Assembly: GCA_045661225.1 (NCBI GenBank)
Contig: JAZRFF010000031.1
Coordinates: 1 to 11,948, forward strand
Source of the DNA: HGM04593 sp045661225
GTDB lineage: Bacteria > Bacteroidota > Bacteroidia > Bacteroidales > Bacteroidaceae
DNA: 11,948 nt
Direction: 5' to 3'
Shown: positions 7,373 to 11,948 of the stretch, piece by piece
Layout of the letters: each line of letters begins with the position of its first letter
Numbering within the stretch: the first letter of the stretch is position 1
Notes under the pieces: generated by a model
Told to the model about the DNA's origin: nothing
The model's database searches: none
Seen by the model: the letters and a program-made list of their open reading frames with translations, nothing else
Made by a program: the position numbers and the translations under genes

Positions 7373-7954
7373 ATGGCAGAAGAAAAGAATTCTCAGCAAT
7401 CTGACAGTAGAGAGAACAAAAAAGTAATTATGAATTTCAATGGCAAGGATATTGAGGCTGCAATTGATGAAACAGGTTGCATAATCTTGCCGGAGGAAAT
7501 TCAAAATATGTTAGCCGCAGGTGTCAATGTTATACAGCATACTACAAAAGAGACTGAAAATGAAATTGTAGATAATGAACCAGCTTCGGGAAATGACATT
7601 GCCGATAAATTTAGTGGATTGCCGATGTATAATCTTGTAGCTGCTCCATTGATTGCTGCAGCCGAAGCACAAAATAAATTAGCATCAACAGCCAATGATT
7701 CTTATTTTCAAATTGCCTATGAAATAAACGACAATGGAATTCCAATAGACAAAGAGCGTATTTTAAAAATTAAGCTAGATAAACCTTTAGTTGAGGGTGG
7801 TGTGGTAGGAGGTGTTTCGGAGCTGATTCTTGAAATACCGTATATCGGTCTTGTTCCAATTCCTACATTAAGCATTGACGAAATTGATATTGTTTTTCAA
7901 AAGGGAGTTACGGAAGAGTCAAACTCTACCGAAGAGGCTTCTACAAATGTGTAG
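7373..7954 (+). CDS. DUF2589-family protein of unknown function
   Basis: This 193-residue, acidic, cytoplasmic-looking protein has no signal peptide or membrane segment. ATG 7373 (MAEEKNSQQS) was chosen; a TTG at 7355 would add six residues. Residues 1-75 are polar and variable. Residues about 80-178 carry features I associate with DUF2589 (PF11655): SGLPMYNLVAAPLIAAAEAQ, an amphipathic helix with the 'PLxAAxEAQxKLA' pattern, a central beta region (FQIAYEINDNG, ILKIKLDKPL), and the end pattern EIPYIGLVPIPTLSIDEIDI, matching the family's LVPIPxLxIxExxIxF. The tail is Ser/Glu/Thr-rich. The family has no established function that I know of. The gene stands alone on its strand with its own promoter and a hairpin about 95 bp downstream, in an accessory region beside a recombinase remnant and a restriction locus. 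The family call is from memory of its motif. Confidence 0.75.
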   Translation: MAEEKNSQQSDSRENKKVIMNFNGKDIEAAIDETGCIILPEEIQNMLAAGVNVIQHTTKETENEIVDNEPASGNDIADKFSGLPMYNLVAAPLIAAAEAQNKLASTANDSYFQIAYEINDNGIPIDKERILKIKLDKPLVEGGVVGGVSELILEIPYIGLVPIPTLSIDEIDIVFQKGVTEESNSTEEASTNV

Positions 7955-7959
7955 TCAGA

Positions 7960-8083
7960 TTCTTTTAAATATTGCAAAACGTAGCAATTCTCGTCAGCCA
8001 CTCCGTTGATAGTAACGCGGACCACGATAGGTGCTTCGCCGTTCTTCAGAAACTGCTCTTCTTGTAACGAAGAGCAGTTTCAT
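7960..8083 (-). pseudogene. remnant of a tyrosine recombinase N-terminus (Arm DNA-binding domain)
   Basis: The minus strand from 8052 reads FLKNGEAPIVVRVTING, the hallmark start of the arm-type DNA-binding domain of Bacteroidota phage-integrase-like recombinases (typically K-x-K-K-x-G-E-A-P-I-x-x-R-I-T-x-N-G). Upstream, ATG 8083 opens MKLLFVTRRA in another frame, so a frameshift separates them. After GVADE (about 7990) the similarity fades and the frame runs into the antisense of the DUF2589 gene. The rest of the enzyme, including the catalytic R-H-R-Y residues, is absent. It marks past integration of a mobile element here. Confidence 0.6.
8049..8081 (+). terminator. 13-bp perfect hairpin, probable terminator downstream of the DUF2589 gene
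   Basis: GAAACTGCTCTTC (8049-8061) and GAAGAGCAGTTTC (8069-8081) are exact reverse complements around the loop TTGTAAC, with ATTGTTT following. The stem is strong but the T-tract is weak. It overlaps the start of the recombinase remnant. Confidence 0.5.
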
Positions 8084-8269
8084 TGTTTCAGATTCCATCT
8101 TACATACTTTTTTGTGGTACAAAAGTGCTAATGTTTGATGAAACGCACACTATGCAAATAAGTGAATATCTGTGCTTTACGTATCATATCGTGGCTTTTT
8201 TCTGTGGCTCAAAGAACCACGAATTTGGCACGATTGAAATTCCTGAATCGGCCAGTTTTGCACAGTCGA

Positions 8270-8321
8270 AATAAGATGAAAATCACTGAATTTGTTGAAA
8301 TTCAGCGATTTTCATCTTATT
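8270..8321. repeat. 24-bp near-perfect inverted repeat (long hairpin)
   Basis: The left arm 8270-8293 and right arm 8298-8321 pair at 23 of 24 positions around the loop GTTG; the single mismatch is an A opposite C. GTTTTGAATC follows on the plus strand. No gene lies directly before it. It may be a terminator, a bidirectional barrier, or an end structure left by a mobile element. Confidence 0.7.
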
Positions 8322-8354
8322 GTTTTGAATCTTCGTGGTGCCACCGGAAAATGA

Positions 8355-8461
8355 GTTTCATTTCTAGATGGCTCTATATCTTTGCGGTTCCCGCGAAAAT
8401 AAACTGCACCTCGGCATAGATTAAACAAGTTTATCTCTACTCTCGGTTTGTGTTATTTTTG
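8355..8461 (+). promoter_or_regulatory. orphan promoter-like module with dyad leader
   Basis: TATCTTTG at 8377-8384 fits the -7 consensus TAnnTTTG, with GTTT at 8355-8358 as a partial -33 box 18 bp upstream. The following leader contains ATAAACT (8399-8405) and its reverse complement AGTTTAT (8428-8434), and a second TAnnTTTG match (TATTTTTG, 8454-8461). No plus-strand gene lies downstream before the convergent 113-aa gene, so this could be a displaced promoter, the source of an antisense or small RNA, or a remnant. Confidence 0.35.
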
Positions 8462-8497
8462 TCATTAAAGAATCGCAACGAACGTAATCTCCCGCTA

Positions 8498-8617
8498 TTG
8501 CTCCACCTAAATTCTGCACCATTTTGCAGTGTCTCGCAGAGTCGAGTTCCTACTTTTATGCAAAAGTAGTGAAAATATTTGAAACAGAAATAGGTACACT
8601 AAAATTTTGCTCCACCT
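8498..8617. repeat. 11-bp direct repeat flanking a cluster of small palindromes
   Basis: TTGCTCCACCT occurs at 8498-8508 and 8607-8617. Between the copies lie three short hairpins: CTGCA/TGCAG (8514-8529), CTCG/CGAG (8533-8546) and CTACTTTT/AAAAGTAG with loop ATGC (8550-8569). There is no gene here. The role is unknown. Confidence 0.4.
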
Positions 8618-8636
8618 CAGTTAGGAATCCCTATTC

Positions 8637-8978
8637 TTATCTTCTATTAAGATTGTTAAAGGCATCAATCAGCAAAGATATACCATCAATTACAGTCATT
8701 GTCCCGTGTTTAACTATCTGCTGATGACACTCTTCAATTTGCCGTTGGCATTCAATAGCAAGATTATATTCTTCTATCGTATAAGAGCCTATAATCTGAG
8801 CTTTGGATACAATGTAATTGCATATTTGAGACAGTTCTACAATCATTGAACGAAAACGAGCAATTTGAGCTACATTATATACTAATGATGCTCCACCAAC
8901 AATCATTCTTGCCTTTTCATTCTTTATTGCGGCTACCTTTGCTGCAATAAAAGCAACATCTATTACAGAATTATTCAT
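8637..8978 (-). CDS. small helical hypothetical protein (113 aa)
   Basis: I do not recognise this 113-residue protein. The single reasonable start is ATG 8978 (MNNSVIDVAFIAAKVAA) and the stop is TAA at 8637-8639. The sequence appears almost wholly alpha-helical. Residues 25-49 form the most hydrophobic stretch (MIVGGASLVYNVAQIA and following), possibly membrane-associated, but it is broken by R41 and R43 and is more likely a buried or amphipathic helix. Residues 68-90 are polar with two Cys (C77, C84). The C-terminus is hydrophobic (TVIDGISLLIDAFNNL). It has no signal peptide. It stands alone, convergent with the DUF2589 gene about 680 bp away and downstream of the decayed AlbA_2-like gene on the same strand. 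AT-rich composition is shared with its neighbourhood. The normal codon pattern and lack of an overlapping competitor support a real gene, but no function can be given. Confidence 0.6.
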   Translation of the reverse strand: MNNSVIDVAFIAAKVAAIKNEKARMIVGGASLVYNVAQIARFRSMIVELSQICNYIVSKAQIIGSYTIEEYNLAIECQRQIEECHQQIVKHGTMTVIDGISLLIDAFNNLNRR

Positions 8979-9070
8979 ATCTAACTGTATTACTAAAATG
9001 GTTTACAATCATAACCTATCATAAAATATAGAAAAAGTACTGTTTTTACATATTATATGATAAGTTGAGC

Positions 9071-9106
9071 ACTTGCATGGTTACTTGCATACTCACTTGC
9101 ATGGTA
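9071..9106. repeat. three 12-bp tandem repeats (ACTTGCATGGTT type)
   Basis: The units are ACTTGCATGGTT (9071-9082), ACTTGCATACTC (9083-9094) and ACTTGCATGGTA (9095-9106); the first eight bases are invariant. On the minus strand they encode the four-residue pattern (T/S)MQV three times, which fits a coding origin in the AlbA_2-like remnant. Confidence 0.75.
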
Positions 9107-9163
9107 GTATCATTAAATTAGCTTATACACAACTTATGCACTAACTTGTACACCCTTATATCA

Positions 9164-9218
9164 ACTGGGTGCCAACTTAGTTCTATCTTAGTGCCTACTT
9201 GGTGCCTACTTGGTGCCA
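9164..9218. repeat. five degenerate 11-bp tandem repeats (ACTTGGTGCCW type)
   Basis: The units are ACTGGGTGCCA (9164), ACTTAGTTCTA (9175), TCTTAGTGCCT (9186), ACTTGGTGCCT (9197) and ACTTGGTGCCA (9208), contiguous and without gaps. Because 11 is not a multiple of 3, translation repeats only every 33 bp (11 residues). On the minus strand this gives the APSxxQVGTKxELSWHxV pattern. Confidence 0.8.
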
Positions 9219-9235
9219 TCATGAGCACTTATAGA

Positions 9236-9265
9236 CAAAAGTATGAGAATAAAGTTGTCAGCAAA
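9236..9265 (-). promoter_or_regulatory. candidate minus-strand promoter reading toward the 113-aa gene
   Basis: On the minus strand TTTG (9265-9262) and TACTTTTG (9243-9236) are spaced by 18 bp, close to the Bacteroidota pattern. The predicted start near 9230 would give a leader of about 250 nt through both tandem repeat arrays to ATG 8978. It lies inside the decayed gene, so it may be fortuitous. Confidence 0.35.
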
Positions 9266-9369
9266 CTTGAAACAATTGACCTGTACGCTCCCTCAAATAA
9301 AGTCCAAGGTCAATTCTCTTTTATGTTCTATGCGGCTGGTCTCTGTTATACAGTATTTAGCCCCATTGA

Positions 9370-10065
9370 TTATAACATAAATCTTTCTAATTTATTCTTC
9401 CATCTCTCCCAATCAGGCATTTCCTTTTGTAGTAGATCCCAAAATGCTTTTGTGTGGTCAGGGTGCAATAAATGGCAAAGTTCGTGAGTAATCACGTACT
9501 CAATACAAGGTCGAGGAGCCATAATCAATCGAGTATTAAGAATTATTTTTCCTTTGGGGGTACAGCTTCCCCAACGATTTTCCATCTCCTGTATATGTAA
9601 AGATGTTGGTGTAACACCATATTTTTCAAAGCGTGCAATTATTGGTTCAGCATGCTCAGCAAACTTACATTTGGCGTGTATTCTATACCACTCTTTCATC
9701 AACTCTTTTGCTTTACTTTTTGGAGTGCATATAACTTCAAAATATCGTCCTTTATATCGCACGCTGTTAGGCTTTCCCTCTTCAACACGCAATAAGAATT
9801 GGCGGCCAAGATAATAATGTGATTCTCCGCTTATAAATCTTTTATCTGGAGAACGCTCTCCAAGTTCTTTGAAATAGTTTTGTTGGCGTAAAATCCACTG
9901 AGCCCTTCTGTATACACGCTGTTCAATTGCCGCAATTGTTGTGTCAATAGGTGCTAATACCTCAACATTACCCGATGGATAAACTTTTATACCAAGTGTT
10001 TTGCGATTGGCAAACTTTACTCTAAACACAATCTCGTGTAAGCCAAAAATAATTTTACCTTCCAT
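9370..10065 (-). CDS. YgjP/DUF45-family zinc metallopeptidase (M48-like)
   Basis: This 231-residue cytoplasmic protein belongs to the YgjP-like metallopeptidase family (PF01863). An N-terminal beta-rich half contains the family signature SNRKTLGI-like FANRKTLGIKVYPSGNVEVLAP. The middle holds MENRWGSCTPKGKIILN, a conserved motif. The catalytic HELCH (H194, E195, H198) is followed by HPDHTKAFWDLL, whose histidine probably completes the zinc site. ATG 10065 overlaps the hsdR stop by one base (TAATG), implying coupled translation; an in-frame ATG at 10077 would add four residues. Members of this family are frequently found beside type I restriction genes, but their substrate is not established to my knowledge. 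A part in controlling or maturing the restriction complex is an inference from this position only. Confidence 0.9.
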   Translation of the reverse strand: MEGKIIFGLHEIVFRVKFANRKTLGIKVYPSGNVEVLAPIDTTIAAIEQRVYRRAQWILRQQNYFKELGERSPDKRFISGESHYYLGRQFLLRVEEGKPNSVRYKGRYFEVICTPKSKAKELMKEWYRIHAKCKFAEHAEPIIARFEKYGVTPTSLHIQEMENRWGSCTPKGKIILNTRLIMAPRPCIEYVITHELCHLLHPDHTKAFWDLLQKEMPDWERWKNKLERFML

Positions 10066-11948
10066 TAGCGAAACCATTTCGATGCGACATCTACCGAGTT
10101 ATCAATAATAGAATCCATATCATCAAAGGTCAACGGAACGCCATACCCTCTTTTTACTACATCGATTAGATAATCCTCTATTTCGAGTTTCATAGTGCCA
10201 ATTAGCCTATCTTTGGCTGTCCAATCTACCATTAATGAGCCATCGGGGTAGATATGCGCTTTTATAATTTCATCAATCTTGTTTGCAGTCATCAGAGCCA
10301 ACCCCGTCAAATCAAACCTCTCAGCATCTTTACACACCCTCTTATACACTTCTAATCCTAAGCCAAAGTATGCACGACCTGCATTGTTGTTTTGCAAAGA
10401 CTCGGGTATTTCACTATCTGTGTGAGTTAATACTTTATTCATAATCTCTTCAGCACGCTGTAAGTATTCTGCCTCATTTATGCGTCCCTGCTTATATTCC
10501 TCAATGGTCTCCTCTAGCATTTTGGAAAACTTTTTGAAGAATGCAGGATCAGTATCCATACTCTCTGTGATATACTTTGCTGTTCGAGAGGCAATTGTGT
10601 CTGCTTTGGCAGCTTTGCTTACAATCTTCTCTACCTCTTCAGCGAATTTCTCTTTATCAAAGATATTAACTAACTCTGTTATTATCTGTACTTCTCCACT
10701 CTCAATATGAGTGTCAATAAGTTTTTGTATTTGACCTTCATATTGCGAGAAATCAATCGTATCTGAATAACGCTCTTGAACAGCCTTTCGGAGTTTTAGG
10801 AATACAGCTAAATCATTTTTATAACGATCTATCTGCTCTTGTGGTGTGGTTTTATGGAAATCAATAGATGAAAGCGATATTTTAAGAGTGCGAGTATAAG
10901 CCGTCAGTTTCTCATAAAAGTTAGCTCGTTTTTCATCATCACGCAGAACCTCTCCATACGCCTCTAAATCACCTTGATTTCTAACCTCACGCAAAATATC
11001 CCACACTTCACTATGTCGTTGCGGTAATTTCGCCACCTCGTCTGCAATATCAGTATATGTTCCCGAAAGATCCTCTTGGTCAAACTCGGTGTATATTTCA
11101 AGCGCATCATTTAGGTTGCTGAAAACGCCATAGTAGTCCACTATATAACCAAACTCCTTGTCGTCGCACACACGATTCACTCGGGCAATAGCTTGCAACA
11201 GGGTATGATCTTTAAGCTTACGATCAAGATACAATACCGAATTTTTCGGCTCATCAAAACCCGTAAGCAGTTTATCTACGACAATGATGATTTCTGGTTT
11301 ATCGCTATTCTTAAAGCGATTGATGATGTTTTGCTCGTACTTTTTGGGGGTTCCGTGCTCGTCCATCATCTGCTTCCAAAAAGCCAATTCAGTGTTGGAA
11401 GTCTCGCCAAATGCAATATCCTCACCCTCGCGCGTATCTGGCGAAGTTATAAGCACCTCAGACGATACAATGCCTATCTCATCAAGGAACTTCTTATACA
11501 TTATGGCAATTCGCTTTCTTGGAGCAACCAGCTGTGCCTTAAACTTTGAGCCTTGCCAGTTCTTGCGGAAATGTTGTGATATGTCCCACGCAATGGCATA
11601 AACGCGCTGCTCAGCCTGGTTCACTTGGTCTGCACGACTGAATTTCTTTTTTATGTCGGCTCTCTGTGCATCAGTCATCCACTCGCAAATACGGTCAAAA
11701 TACCTGTCAATCGACTCTGCGTGAACCTCTTGTGGCACCATACGGCCCTCGTAAAGCAATGGCACTACTGCACCATCTTTCACTGCTTGATCTACGGTGT
11801 AAATTGGCTGAATAATACCACCAAACTTTGCAGCAGTACTCTTCTCCTTCTTCATCAGTGGAGTTCCGGTCATTGCAATAAAGCAAGCATTAGGTAGTGC
11901 CTTCTCCATCTTGATTCCCATCTCACCATACTGGCTGCGATGCCCCTC
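10065..11948 (-). CDS. hsdR: type I restriction enzyme R subunit, N-terminus outside window
   Basis: The frame is open from the right edge to TAA at 10065-10067, giving 627 residues of the motor/restriction subunit HsdR, which translocates DNA and cleaves it in complex with HsdM and HsdS. The visible part starts in helicase motif II (EGHRSQYGE, its Asp lying just outside), then motif III (IAMTGTPLMKKE), the second RecA-like domain with IIIVVDKLLTGFDEP (motif V region) and LLQAIARVNR (motif VI), and a long helical C-terminal part that would dock onto the methyltransferase. The N-terminal PD-(D/E)xK nuclease and Walker A are not in the window. No frameshift or internal stop is seen. hsdM and hsdS must lie upstream, off the right edge, if present. 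The coupled YgjP-type gene follows. Confidence 0.95.
   Translation of the reverse strand, partial: EGHRSQYGEMGIKMEKALPNACFIAMTGTPLMKKEKSTAAKFGGIIQPIYTVDQAVKDGAVVPLLYEGRMVPQEVHAESIDRYFDRICEWMTDAQRADIKKKFSRADQVNQAEQRVYAIAWDISQHFRKNWQGSKFKAQLVAPRKRIAIMYKKFLDEIGIVSSEVLITSPDTREGEDIAFGETSNTELAFWKQMMDEHGTPKKYEQNIINRFKNSDKPEIIIVVDKLLTGFDEPKNSVLYLDRKLKDHTLLQAIARVNRVCDDKEFGYIVDYYGVFSNLNDALEIYTEFDQEDLSGTYTDIADEVAKLPQRHSEVWDILREVRNQGDLEAYGEVLRDDEKRANFYEKLTAYTRTLKISLSSIDFHKTTPQEQIDRYKNDLAVFLKLRKAVQERYSDTIDFSQYEGQIQKLIDTHIESGEVQIITELVNIFDKEKFAEEVEKIVSKAAKADTIASRTAKYITESMDTDPAFFKKFSKMLEETIEEYKQGRINEAEYLQRAEEIMNKVLTHTDSEIPESLQNNNAGRAYFGLGLEVYKRVCKDAERFDLTGLALMTANKIDEIIKAHIYPDGSLMVDWTAKDRLIGTMKLEIEDYLIDVVKRGYGVPLTFDDMDSIIDNSVDVASKWFR

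Larger units (their letters stand above)
9046..9369 (-). pseudogene. collapsed remnant of an AlbA_2/divergent-AAA-4 ATP-binding protein
   Basis: Immediately after the metallopeptidase stop, the minus strand from 9349 reads ITETSRIEHKRELTLDF and ends at TGA 9293. This resembles the N-terminal motif of AlbA_2 (Schlafen-like) proteins, usually RIEyKREL followed by LEKEVvAFLN, but the rest of the domain is missing. From ATG 9222 a second frame reads APSRQVGTKIELSWHPV and, past one stop, MQVSMQVTMQVLNLSYN to TAA 9046. Such repetitive linkers precede the C-terminal winged helix in this protein class in Bacteroidota. The ATPase core and the winged helix are gone, so a large internal deletion plus frameshifts is inferred. 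The remnant is collinear with hsdR and the metallopeptidase, as expected for a former operon member. Confidence 0.5.

Noticed and set aside
7175..7504. Minus-strand frame across the DUF2589 gene start (109 codons)
   Set aside because: Overlaps the promoter and N-terminus of the plus-strand gene; Phe/Cys/Leu-rich translation typical of AT-rich antisense.
8083..8419. Plus-strand small frames of 63 and 85 codons
   Set aside because: They cross the 24-bp hairpin and promoter-like module and have unconvincing, Cys/Ser/Phe-rich translations.
8395..8545. Minus-strand mini-frame ending ESRDKLV* at about 8424
   Set aside because: About 40 codons, no recognised family and overlap with a promoter-like module; kept only as a side note.
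9071..9218. CRISPR array or plasmid-type iterons
   Set aside because: Units are 11-12 bp, contiguous and without spacers, so not CRISPR. No replication initiator gene is nearby, and a coding origin explains them.
9146..9487. Plus-strand 113-codon frame containing MSTYRQKYENKVV
   Set aside because: It runs through the tandem repeats and into the antisense of the metallopeptidase; the minus-strand reading as an AlbA_2 remnant explains the stretch better.

Overview
The window looks like a chromosomal segment of a Bacteroidota bacterium, most likely order Bacteroidales. Starts lack strong Shine-Dalgarno sequences, promoters fit the Bacteroides-type pattern (TTTG, about 19 bp, TAnnTTTG), and the gene families are typical of the group. 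A genus cannot be fixed from sequence reading alone.

Positions 1-4043 (minus strand) hold a tightly packed export operon: TolC-family outer membrane protein, HlyD/MacA-type periplasmic adaptor, then the N-terminal part of a large MacB/FtsX-type ABC permease cut by the left edge. Divergent from it, 4232-6876 (plus strand) encodes a two-component system with overlapping genes: an NtrC-type sigma-54 activator and its PAS-containing membrane histidine kinase. The 188-bp divergent region holds a Bacteroides-type promoter for the activator, a candidate sigma-54 -24/-12 element just upstream of tolC, and a 17-bp dyad (TGTCTAATAATTAGACA) about 90 bp upstream of the predicted sigma-54 start. The layout suggests that the kinase/regulator pair switches on the efflux operon and controls itself through the same dyad.

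From about 6880 onward the sequence turns more AT-rich and accessory in character. It holds a short gene-poor stretch, a DUF2589-type gene of unknown function (7373-7954) with its own promoter, a broken tyrosine-recombinase N-terminus on the opposite strand (about 7960-8083), two long hairpins, isolated promoter-like modules, and an unrecognised 113-aa gene (8637-8978, minus).

The right end is the 3' part of a type I restriction-modification locus on the minus strand: hsdR (N-terminus outside the window), a translationally coupled YgjP/DUF45 zinc metallopeptidase, and directly after it what I read as the collapsed remnant of an AlbA_2/divergent-AAA-4 protein (9046-9369). That remnant keeps the N-terminal motif and a degenerate 11/12-bp tandem repeat from the C-terminal linker. 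The region therefore looks like a defence island assembled by, and partly decayed from, mobile DNA. I see no tRNA, rRNA, CRISPR array or intact transposase.
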